From assembly GCA_949358305.1 (NCBI GenBank), contig OX442314.1, positions 682,001-746,000 of the forward strand: DNA of 64,000 bases, in the 5' to 3' direction. Positions within the stretch are counted from its first letter, which is position 1. Each line of letters begins with the position of its first letter. Under the pieces are notes generated by a model. It was not told the origin of the DNA, ran no database searches, and saw nothing but the letters and a program-made list of their open reading frames with translations. Shown here piece by piece: positions 28,601-40,600 of the stretch. This DNA is from Strigamia acuminata (Eukaryota; Arthropoda; Chilopoda; Geophilomorpha; Linotaeniidae). Made by a program: the position numbers and the translations under genes.

Positions 28601-31600
28601 AATTACACATGAAAAATGCAGTTTTGCATTAATTACACATGAAAAATGCAGTTTTGCATTAATTACACATGAAAAATGCAGTTTTGCATTAATTACACAT
28701 GAAAAATGCAGTTTTGCATTAATTACACATGAAAAATGCAGTTTTGCATTAATTACACATGAAAAATGCAGATTTGCACATGAAAAATGCAGTTTTGCAT
28801 TAATTACACATGAAAAATGCACTTTTGCACATGAAAAATGCAGCTTTGCACATGAAAAATGCAGCTTTGCACATGAAAAATGCAGTTTTGCACATGAAAA
28901 ATGCACTTTTTGCAAAATCCAATTTTTCTTTGACCCTACCTTGAATTTCGCCAAATCATTGTGCTCCTTACTCGCCGCCTCCTGCTCCACCCTCCTCTTC
29001 ATCTCCTCAATCCACTCGGCCTGCCTGTCATAAGTCGCCTCAAACTCCGTCCAACAATCCAAACAATGCTCAAGATTCTGCTTCAGAGCTCTCCAACTGT
29101 GATTCAAATGCTGCCACTCATCCTCCGTCTGCTCCACATCACTGCACACCTTCCCCCGTCCTTCCTCGCCCATCTCCTTCATCAACGCCTCGCCCAACCC
29201 GCTCATCCTCTCCACCAATCCCCGCCCTTCCTCCTCCCCATCCATCACCTCCCGGTGCTTCCTAACCTTCTCCTCTATCGCCCGCTTGCTCTCGCCCGAG
29301 CAATCCTCCTGCACCTGCACTCGCCGCTTCCCGATCCAATCATTCGCCTCCTGCTTCGCCAAATTAAATTCCTCCATCTCCTTGACCCGTCGCTGCAGTT
29401 CCTCCACTTTCTCCTTCACGAGCCCCACGACGCGCTCGTACCGCGCCAACAAATCGCCCGTCTCCGAGTCCTCCTTCTCCCGCAGCCGCTCCGCCGCCTC
29501 CCCGTGCGCCGCCACGTCGCGCTCCAACGTCCCGTATCGTTCGAGGAGCGTCTTCCACCCTTCCGGAGTCTCCATCGCTTCGTTCTTCGTCTTTTCCTCC
29601 GTCTCGGCGAGCCACGTGCTGAACAGACGCAGCGTTTTGCGGTAGTCCTCGACCTGCGATATTTTGTTGACCAACAACTGCCGCGCCTTGGCGATGTCGG
29701 CCATGAGTTTGTCGAACTCCTGCTGGAGGTTTATGGAGTTCTCTTGGATTTTGGCGGCGCCGGCCGCGTCCGTGTTGAGGATGACCTTCTCTTTGAGCTC
29801 GAGCACGTAGCGCAGTTTGTGCTGGCCCTGCTCCATGGCGCTCTTGAGGTTCTTGAGCGTCTGCAGCTTGTTGTTGAGGTCGTCGGCGTTGTCGGTGAGT
29901 TTTGTGCATTCGTCGAGGCGCTCGCGGGTCTTGTCCACCCATTCGACGCACTCGGTGAAGATGCACTGTTGCTGTTGGTGTTCCTGGAAGTATTGTTCGA
30001 GTCGGCGCATCACTTCCTTGGCGAGGGACAGGAGCGCGTTGTATTTGGTCGTGATTTGGGTGATGGCGTTGGAGATGCGCGAATCCGAGCACGTTTCCAG
30101 TAGGATGTGCGCCTTGGCGTTCAGTTTGTCGAGCTCGGTCTGCCAGTCGAAGATGGTCTGCAGCAGCGCCTGGAATACTTCCAGCTGTTTCCGTTTGCCT
30201 TCCAAATCTGTTTGGAGTTTCATGTAGTTCTGCACTTCGCCCTCCTTCTTCATCAGCCAGTCGTAGCAGTGCTTGTAGAGTTCCTCGTATTCCGACCATT
30301 TAACCAAAGCGCATTCCAGAGTGGTGCGCGCGTCGCCGAGGGTACTCCTAAAAACAATACAAATCATATAAATAATAAGTATCATTTAAAAAATAAATTC
30401 TCTTACTCATATCGCGCAAATTCATCCTGCAGAGACTGAATTTCTTCGTTGATGACATTCTGCTCCTGCTCCTGACACAACTGCAGTGCACTCTTCCCCA
30501 ACTCGACAGCCACCGCCAGCTTGTCGCTCCCTTTCGCCTCCTCCAACAAGAGCAACTTGAGATGATTATTCTTGGCCAGCAGCGTGTCCTTATCTCCCAC
30601 CGCTTCCAAACACTTATTAAGCGACTCGCGCGCCAACCTCATCCACTGATTGAAGTCGTTGCACGCGTCCACGAACGCCTGGTGCATCTCCACCACCTGT
30701 TTCTGCTGCTCGAGCACCTGGCGCGCGTGTTTGGTCAAATCCTGGTACTTGGTGGCAATCTCGGTCGCGTCCGTCTTCACCTGGCTCGTCGGGTTCTTCT
30801 GCATCAGCTCCTCGGCCTTGTAATTCACCGACTCAATCATCGGCTCGAACGAAACGATGTCCTGCACCAAACTGTTGGTCTTGCGGAGTGCGATCTTGCG
30901 CTCGCTGAACCCCTTGTCCACCTCCTGCGCCTTGCAGTCGATCACCTCCTGCAGTTTGCGTTCCCGTTCGGCCAGCCACTCGTTCAGGTGTTTGTAGCTT
31001 GAGCTGTAGTCAGTCCACTGCAGCAGCGACGTCTCGAGGGTCACTTTAGCGTTGGACATTTTCTTGACAAGTCGGTCCCAGTCGGTTTTGATGGTCTGCG
31101 TCTCGTTTTTGACGGCGTCCCGTGCATCGCTGCGCGTGCTGCGGATCGTCTTTTCACCCCAGCTGACCGTCTCGTTGGTCAGGATTTGTCCTTCGTCCTG
31201 TTTGGCTAGGAGGTCCTGGATGCGGGTCAGTTGCGCCTGCATCGAGTCTCTGGTGCCGGTTGTGTCGCTGCAGCCTTTCACTACTTCGCGCGCCTTTTCG
31301 ATCCAGCTCAGCGTTTTTGATCTGTTCTCTTTGTAGTTGCGATGGTTCTCGAAGTTTTGCTCCACTTTTTTCAGCACGTCCTAAATGAAAAGTCAAAATA
31401 TACATACATAAAAATCAATAATAAAACCGCTTTTCTGTGTCTAAAACAGCATTTCTATTTTTATTTTGTCCATTTACGCATCCACAAACGCATTGTTATG
31501 CTTATGTTGTGCATTTAGGCATCTGAAATGCATGTTTGCACTTATTTTGTGAATTTTTGCATCTAAAACAGCAGTTTCATGAATCTCTGCAAGGTGCAGG

Positions 31601-34600
31601 GTTGAATTAAGCCTCTTTGATGTTTAGGGAAAGTTTTACTTAGATTTTAGAAATAGAAGTTTACTGAATCTAATTTTAATCTCAAAATATGGTAAATAAA
31701 TTAAAAGTGAGACGTGTCTTATCTTACTTGTTAGGTGATTGCACAACATTTGTTCCCTTTATTGCACAAATTTTGCAAACAAAAAATGTAGAGGGAAAAG
31801 GCAACAATTTTTATGACCAGGATTGTACATTCTAAGGTTTAAAAGCAGGGCTGACATTCTTGCATTAATAAATTACTGAAACAAATGAATTATACTTTTA
31901 TAGTCAAATAATTAAACGTGAGATGTGTCTCCTCCTTTCTTTATTGTACAAATTTTGCAATCAGGAATAAGGAAAACAAAGTGTATATTCTAAGGTTTAA
32001 TGTTTCCAAGGCTAATGTTTGAATATTTCTGAAAGCTGTCAAATTTTACTCTAATAAATTTGACAATCAAGAATCTATTTGAATAAAATAAATTAAACTA
32101 ATTTCCTCGTGCTATTGTCACAATTAGCTTTAAATAGCTAACAGAATGAGTGTAATGAAAATCATATCTTAACTATTCTACAAACATGAAGCTAGTTCTG
32201 TTATTACTTTTAGCATTTGTTGTTGTCGTCGCTGCACAACAAGAAAACCTTGAACCAAAAGATGGTCCAGCCAAGCAAACTCTCGATGGAGTAATTTACT
32301 TAGATGATGATGATAAGGATATTGAAATAATTTACATACCTAAGCATGAAAGACCTCGCTCGACAACACCTACCACTAAAGGTGAGTTTAATTAAAATAG
32401 CCATTAAGCATTTTGATTAATCTAAAACGTTTCTTTCTTCTTGTTTAGCGCCTGTTGCAGCAGACTAATTTCTGTTCATTCAATTTGCAATAAGCAATTT
32501 TTGTTCATGTGTTATTAGCCATATTACCTATCCTGATTGGTCAATGTTTATTGACCAGTTATGTATATGTCATTACTATAAACTTAAATAAACACTTGTT
32601 AGTTAACCGTTGAACTGATCAGTCATTCATTTATTCATTCCTGATAATACCGTAGGTCATTTTCTTTACTTGACGCAACTTTTTCGGTCTTTTTTTTAAT
32701 TTATTGATCATTTTTGATCTTTTCATTATTTTTGGATCATTTTTGGTCTTTTCATTATTTTTGGGTATTTTCGGTTATTTGCTACTATTTGCATTGGAGC
32801 CCCTTGCATTTGCGGTAGTGACTTTGCTGTACTGTATCGGCGAAAATGGTTTATTTTTTATCAATAAAATTAATAAATCAATTAATAAATCAATAAAATT
32901 ATTTCTACGGAGTAATTCGGATTACGGCAACAATTTAATTCAGATAAATTTGAATTTCTCTTTTTAAAACTAGAAATTGCTGTCAATTGAGAGACAATGC
33001 AAATCGAGGAATATTGATGAACTCCAACCCCAACTGCAGGTGGTAAAGAAGGGAAATTCATCCAGAATTGCATAAACACTCAACTTGGCTAATGGACCAT
33101 TTCACACTCACAATTCACATTTAGCCATCAATTTCCATTTCCGAATTCACAACAATTTGGTCTGAAATTTGTCGAACCAACTGGGAATTTAGAAAAACAA
33201 AGTTTTACGACTAAAATTTTTATCTCAAAATAGTGATAAATAGCTGGGCTGACATGCTTGCATTAATAAATTTCTGAAACAAATGTATTACAGTTTTATA
33301 GTCAAATAATTAAACGTGAGATGTGTCTCCTCCTCCTTTTATTGCACAAATTTTGCAATCAGGAATAAGGAAAACCAACTGTACATTACAACGTTTAAAA
33401 CAGCTAATGTTTGAATATTCCAGAAAGCTGTCAAATTTTACTCTAATAACTTTCGCAATCAAGGAACATTATAATCATTTGTTGTTATCGCTACAAAATT
33501 TGTTGCAGCACATGTCTAAGAACCAGAAGTAGATGAAGAAGGAAGAAACTTACAGAAACGTTACGATATTAAGGTGGAAACACAAGGGAGCGAGTAAAAT
33601 TTAAAATAAATTTAAAATAAATTAGACTTTAATTTGTGCAAAATTCGTTTTCAAATTCGTGTCCAATTCGTTTTAATTCGTGTCAAATTCATTTTTCCGG
33701 CATCGCGTTTGTAAAAAGCGCAGCCCGCAATGCTTCCCGGCATCGGACCCGTCAATGCAGTCGAATATAACGTCATGACGTTGTATTCGAACTGACGTTA
33801 TATACGAACATCGCATAAACTTTCGAAAACGGCCATTTCGTCAAGACGTTGTATTCGAGGGAAGACATGTACCATATTTCCCCCAACGTTGGAGGAAATA
33901 GTCGGCCTTCTTAAGGTTGGTTCACACTTGTGTTCACACTATGAAGTAACGCAACGCAATGTTGCTGCGCATTGCATTGTTGGATTGTTTTTGCAGTAAA
34001 GTAAGCAAAAAGTGTTGTGTACCTAAACTATTTGATTGTTACAATAATGATTGACACATGTAATATAAATTAATTGTTGTTGCGGTTGCCTAGGCAGCCA
34101 TTCACAGAATAAATCAGTATGTGCAAATGAGTGAATAAGTGTACATGTGTTGTCTTGCCGTCCCGATGGGACAGGCTTATTTTAGGAGATGAACTGTTTG
34201 GCTTGGAATGCTAAAGTGGCGCAGTTGACCAGGCATACAGCCTGCGCGTTTGGGGATTTCGGCAAAATCAAGGACATTAATTAAAGAACAAACGAGCAGT
34301 TTGCAAGACGAAAATCGGACGTAACCGTTGCATTTGGAACGTCAAACGTTCGATCATACTCCATCTTGACCAGTTGATACAATGGCGGCTCCAAAGGTGA
34401 TCTTAGGCCATCCGGGACCTTTCGACGGCAAATATGCCGCCGATTGGGACCGGTATTTGGAGCGAGTCGCCGAATTTCGGGCGTTAAACGACATACCTGA
34501 TGTTAAGCAAAAACCGCTGTTGTTATCCCTTATCGGACCGAAGGCTTATGCAGAGTTGCAAAAAGCCGCCCACCCGGCGAAATTGTCAACAAAAACTTAT

Positions 34601-37600
34601 CAGGACGTAGTAGATTTGATGCGAGTACATCTGGAACCGATCGCCCAACCGCACGTGTGCCGCCAGAGATTGGGGCTGCGCATGCGGAAGAAAGACGAGT
34701 CGGTGGAGCAGTATTTGACTGTTTTAAAAGGTTTAGCACAACCTTGTGGGTTTGCGACGCCGGAAGAGGATGATGCCGGCGTGTTGGACGCGTTTTTGAG
34801 AGGCATCAACGATGGAGGTATGCGGAAATATATCATGCTTTACGAAAATTTGACTTTGAAGCAAGCTGCCAAGCTGGCAACTTCTTACGAGTCAGCGATG
34901 GCGACGCCGTCTGCTAGTGTGGACGCCGGAGTGACTCCGGATGCGCCAATGCATTTGGTGGACGCGGAGGTCAACCAAGTCCGACAGTTTCGTCCGGCGA
35001 GACGCGGAGGCGCGACTGGCGGCGGATTTGCACCAAGTGGTTCGAGAGCGGGGCCCAGCGGTTCCGGTTGGAGAGGCGGGCGAGGAGGCCCCTCCGGAAG
35101 TGGTCAACGCGGTCGCGGTAGAGCGGGCGCTCGTGCTCCCGCAGGAATCGCGTGTTGGCACTGTGGTGGTCCACATTTTAGGTACCAGTGTCCGGACTGG
35201 ACCCGGAGAGGCGATGCAGGACAGGAGAGTGTGCAATAAAATGGTGACAATAGTTTTAAGCCCGAATTTAGGCAAAAATCGGTGCCTGTGAATGTTGTGA
35301 CATGGCAGGACGAGGAAGATGACGGAGTGCCCCCCGACTCGTGGGATGTTTTTCATGTTGAGCAAACAGAAAAAAGATTTCCCTCATTTTGGGCTGCGCT
35401 TCAAATTTGCGGCCGTGCTTGGCAATTTCAGGTTGATTCGGGCGCGGAGAGGTCACTCGTGTCATGGGCGCAATTCGCGTCGCTTGCGGGGGCGGGTGGG
35501 TGTTTTCCTGCCCTCCGCAGGTCAGACGTGACGCTCAGGGCGTACGCAGGCGCGCCGATTGCCGTGTTTGGGGAGGTGTCGTTGGCTGTGAGTTATCTGG
35601 GATTTGAGGGGGAGGTGGATTTTTTAGTAGTTGAGGGCGAGGGGCCCAATTTGTTGGGTAGGGACCTCATTGGGCGTTTGGGCATGAAAGTGGAAGAGCA
35701 AGTGGTGGACTCAGCCCCGGTTGGTCAAGAGTTTGTGGAAGTGCATCAATCAATTGATGCAAGTGCCGAGTCACAATTGGCAGCCCTGTTGGAAAAATTT
35801 GCAGAAATTTTTGAGGTCGGGTTGGGGGCATTTGATGGGCCCCCAATTGATTTAAGAATGCGGGCAGAGGTTACGCCACGATTTTTCAGGCCCCGCCCGG
35901 TCCCAATCCCTCTCAGGCCCCTCGTGGAGAAAGAGATTGACCGGTTGGTGGCAGAGGGGATCTTTACCCCCATCACTTTTTCCGAGTGGGCCACACCTTT
36001 GGTGGTCGTGAGGAAAAAGGATGGGGGGGTTCGCCTTTGCGGCGATTACCGATCCACCATCAACATCGCCATCGAACCGGATCCGTTTCCCCTCCCCTCA
36101 ATCGCAGATATATTCGCACAAGTGGGGAGAGCCACGATATTCTCAAAGCTTGATTACAGACACGCCTACCAACAGTTGAAATTGTCCCAGAAATCCGCGA
36201 TTATAGCAGCGGTGAATACGATTAAAGGCCTAATGGCCGTAAATCGTTTGCCCTTCGGGACTATTAGCAGTAGCGGGATATTCCAGAGAACAGCCGAGGG
36301 AGTTGTGGCAGGAATCAATAAAATTTTCGTCTACCAAGACGATATTTTGATTGCCACAATCACGGTGGAAGAACACCTGGTGATTATCGCGCTAGTTTTC
36401 GAGAGGTTGTTTAAGAAAAAACTTCGTTTGTGTCGCGCGAAATGCGTCTTTTGCGTAACATCTATCGAGTTTTTGGGGTTTCAACTGGCGCATGGCGGCG
36501 TTTCCCCGTTACCCGAGCGAGTAAGGGCCATCACCGAGATTAAGGCCCCAACAGAAGTGACCCAGGTCAAGTCTTTTCTCGGCCTGATCAACTTCTACGG
36601 CCAGTTTGTCCAGGGTTTATCGACGATGGCAGCGCCATTGTACGCGTTGCTTGTCAAGGGGCAGCCGTGGATGTGGTCGAAAACGCAGGAAAGCGCGTTT
36701 AATCGCATTAAACAGGCACTTGTGTCGGCTCCCGTTTTAAAATTTTACGATTTGAGTCAACCTGCCGTTGTTGTGGCCGACGCGTCCCCAGTGGGGGTGG
36801 GGGCGGTGCTGGCCCAAGTGGGCACCGATAACAGAGAGTGGCCGGTAGTGTATGCGTCGCGCTCCTTGTCATCTGCTGAAAGGAATTATGCGCAGATTGA
36901 CAAGGAGGCGCTGGCCATCCTGTTTGCAGTGAAAAGGTTCCACCAATACATCTGCGGACGCCATTTCTCGATTTATACGGACCATCGCCCGTTGCTGGGT
37001 ATTCTCGGGAGGAATCGCCCAATATCTAATATAATCGCGCCGAGGATGTTGCGCTGGGCTTTAGCTTTAGCTTGTTATGATTATGAGCTGATGTATCGAA
37101 AAGGCGTGGATGTTTCCAACGCCGATGCATTAAGCCGCGCGCCAGTTGATCCACCATTAAATGTGAAAACTAATATTTACACCTTTTTAACAGAACTTAC
37201 TTTGGAGAGCTTGATCGCAAGGCAGGAATTGGTGTTGGCCACGGGCAGTGACCCGGTTCTGCGCGAGGTGATGCGGATGGTGAGGTCGGGCGTGTGGACT
37301 GCTGCTGGTGACAAGAGCGAGTTTCAGCCTTATAAAGATCGGTTTTTTGATCTGTCGTTGGACGCTGGCGTGGTCGTTTGGGGAGAGAGGTTTGTCGTGC
37401 CCGCGACGCTCGTGCGGCGTGCGCTGCAGTTGCTGCACGATGGGCACGTCGGCATCGTGTCGATGAAGGGCCGTGCGCGAGCCGCGTTTTGGTGGCCGAC
37501 GGTCAACGCTGATATCGCCGCGCACTGTGCTGCATGTGAGACGTGCAAACGGCTGGCCCCCATGCCGCCTCGCGCGCTGCCGGTGAGTTGGCCGCGTGCT

Positions 37601-40600
37601 GCTCTCCCCTGGGAGCGAATCCATCTGGACTACGCCGGGCCCCTGCTTGGCAAGATGATTTTAATAATCGTCGACGCTCTATCAGGGTGGATAGAAGTAC
37701 AAGCAGTTGCTTCTGCAACCAGCGGCGCGACAATTGCGGTTTTGCGGCGTTTGTTCGCCGACTTTGGCTTGCCGGTCACGGTCGTGTCGGACAACGCCAC
37801 GTGCTTTACGTCGCGCGAGTTTCGTGATTTCTTAGAAAGAAACGCTGTGTCGCAGCTCTGGTCACCACCATTTCATCCGCAGAGCAACGGCCGGGCGGAA
37901 CGCGCGGTGCGCGAGTTTAAAGACCGATTGGCGAAGATTACCAGCGGTAGTCTGGACGTCCGGATTTCGCGCGTGTTGTTTGCGCATCACACTTCGGTAG
38001 GGGGAAGGGATGGTCTAACCCCCGCCCACAGATTTCTCGCGCGTCCGTTGCGCACACATTTGCATTTGACCAGGGCGAGTGCCGATCATGTGGTCAGCGC
38101 CCCTGAATTGGCGGAAATCAGTAGGAGAAATTTTGCAGAAAATGACATTGTATGGTACAAAGTGTTCCCGGCGACAACAAAGTTGTGGAGAGCTGCAGTG
38201 GTTCTCAAAAGAAAGGGAGCCGTGATTTACGAAGTACGTGACGTGGAAACTCTTGTGGTGCATGTTAGGCATATAAATCAGCTGCGTGCACGCGTGTTGA
38301 CGAGGGCAGCCACCGGTGGTCCTGCAAGGAGTGTGGTGTCACCGCGGGACCAGCCGGGCGAGGGGAGCTCGCAGGCCAGGCCGGTGGTGGACGAACAAGT
38401 TGAGGAACAGTGGATGTTATTTCTTGACCCGCCCCGTGTGGTGGTTCACCCACCATCATCATCATCATCCGAGGAGGCGGCGCAAGGTCAAGTCGTAAAT
38501 ATCATAAATGACAATTTATTTGCAGAAATTGAACAGCACCCAATTGAGGAGTTGGTGGCAGAAATTGGCGTACAGCAGCCTGGCGAGGTGTTGGTTGTCG
38601 AGGAGGACAGACAACAGCCCGCCGTTAATCCGAAAGACGGTGCGATCGTGGTCGACCGTAGGCGACTGAGTGTGTGCCTCGAGAGGATCGACGATTTGCT
38701 GCTCGCAAGAACGCCAGATCCGACAGCTGAGAATGACGTGGCACTCGCGGATGACGTTGGAGACACTCAAGCTGGCGTTGCGGGTGCCCGGAGCTTTGTG
38801 GAGTTTCATTTACCTGAGTCGGACAGTAGTGGGTCGAGCGACGACGTCGCGTCTGATGAGCATGCAGAAGCTCCGTCGACATCTCGGGAGCACCCGCAGA
38901 GAGCTCGCCGACCCCCCGAGAGATATCGAGACCCGAATGTCCAAGTGTCCATGCCAGTTAAGAAAAAGCGGAAGAAGAACCCCAAACAAGCATGAGCTTG
39001 TCTGAAAGTCTGCAGAAAAGATTACTTGTTCTTTTGTAAATTAGGCGGATAAGTAATGTTAAAGTTTGGTTAATTAATGAAAAATGTATATGTTAAAATT
39101 TTGGTTAATTAAGGAAATTTAGATGTCAAAGTTTGGTTGTTTGTGAATCAAATAGTTTATTTCTGTTTTGAGAATTTGGTGTCACAAACTGGGGGGAGTA
39201 ATGTTGTGTACCTAAACTATTTGATTGTTACAATAATGATTGACACATGTAATATAAATTAATTGTTGTTGCGGTTGCCTAGGCAGCCATTCACAGAATA
39301 AATCAGTATGTGCAAATGAGTGAATAAGTGTACATGTGTTGTCTTGCCGTCCCGATGGGACAGGCTTATTTTAGGAGATGAACTGTTTGGCTTGGAATGC
39401 TAAAAAAAAGCTACTTCAAATTTGATTTGAAGTAGGAAGTAAAGCAATGCAGAAAGCTTACTTCCAGCCAATCAGGAACAGTCTCAATCTCGCGAGAAGG
39501 TTAGACTAAACGAGACTCAACGAGACTAAATTCGCCGCCATTATTAGCAACGTTTTTATTCGTTATTCGCGACGGTTTAGCAATGTTTTCGCGAAATATT
39601 CGCGATGTATCTTTATTCGTAATTCGCGACGTGTTTGCGACGTTTTCGCGAGGTATTTTTATTTATTATTCGTGACGTTTTCGCGACGTTTTCGCGAAAT
39701 GTTCGCCAAACATCGCCCGTATTCGATTGCACAAATGCGGGCGATGTTCGCCTGCATTCAGTTGCACAAATGCGGGCGATGTTCGGCAGCATTCGATCGC
39801 TCAAATGCGGCCGAACATCGGCCGCATTTGATTCCGCAAATGTGGCGGAACATTGGCCGTATTCAATCGCGCAAATGCGGCCGAACATCAGCCGCATTTG
39901 TGCAATTAAATGCGGCCGAACATCGGCCGCATTTGTGCAATCGTATATGGCCAAACATCGCTTTGACGAGGCGCGCAGGGAGGTAAAAAAAAAACACAAA
40001 CACCCACACTAGAAATAAAAATTTAGAAACACTTTTAGTTCTTATATTTAAAAGTTTTACAAAAAAGTTCAATCACAACATTGGATAATCCTTATTTTAA
40101 CTTCAAACAAGTGTGAACACACTTGCGTTACCTTACTTCTACTTTATCTGAGCTTACTTTACTTTACCTTACTTTACTTCCAAGTGTGAACCCACCTTAA
40201 GGGCCGGCTATTTCCCCACACAATATGATTACAATGTTTTGCCGAATATGCCGTAAGTAGGTTAGGTTATACTCTTTCCACACTGAAAATACCCCCCTGG
40301 AAGCTTGGCTCCTATTGGCCTAATCTGATCACTCAGAACTGCAGTTGAACTACTGCTATGAGAAAAAGTAGTTCCCTTTGATTTTGAGTCTTTTCCTGAA
40401 TAATAATGGTTGAAATGATGTACATTTAATGTTATTGTGTAATAAAATATGTTTTCTAGTTTAAAAATAAAATTTTATGTTGTTTTTAAATAAAATGCAT
40501 TTATTTTAATTTTATTGCTTGCTATGTCTGAAGAGCAAACAATTTCCAAACAATGTGAAATCGATTGCAATGTCTGTACTTCTATTTATATCTGTATGTC

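Larger units (their letters stand above)
34013..39404 (+). mobile_element. Intact Ty3/Gypsy-type LTR retrotransposon
   Basis: A 5.39-kb element with 203-bp LTRs that appear identical, a 6-bp target duplication AAAAAG, a possible tRNA primer site (TGGCGCAGTTGACC, 34217) and a purine tract before the right LTR. It carries gag and a full-length pol in the order protease, RT, RNase H, integrase, the Ty3/Gypsy order, with no env-like ORF. Identical LTRs and intact ORFs indicate a recent insertion. Confidence 0.93.
33915..40196. mobile_element. TTAA-flanked element split by the LTR retrotransposon
   Basis: TTAA at 33,911-33,914 and 40,197-40,200 flank the inverted ends GGTTGGTTCACACTTG and CAAGTGTGAACCCACC. 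Removing the retrotransposon leaves about 0.9 kb, with GGCCGAACATCGGCCGCATT tandem repeats. Outside the TTAA, GGAAATAGTCGGCC and GGCCGGCTATTTCC form a further inverted pair. Confidence 0.7.

Noticed and set aside
28016-28939. C-terminal extension of the exon 31 frame into the array
   Set aside because: A good donor (AAG|GTAGGG) ends the exon at 28,940, and exon 32 continues the frame.
28038-29033. 331-codon plus ORF (decapeptide repeat)
   Set aside because: Produced by the 30-bp intronic array lacking stops; its right part is antisense to exon 31.
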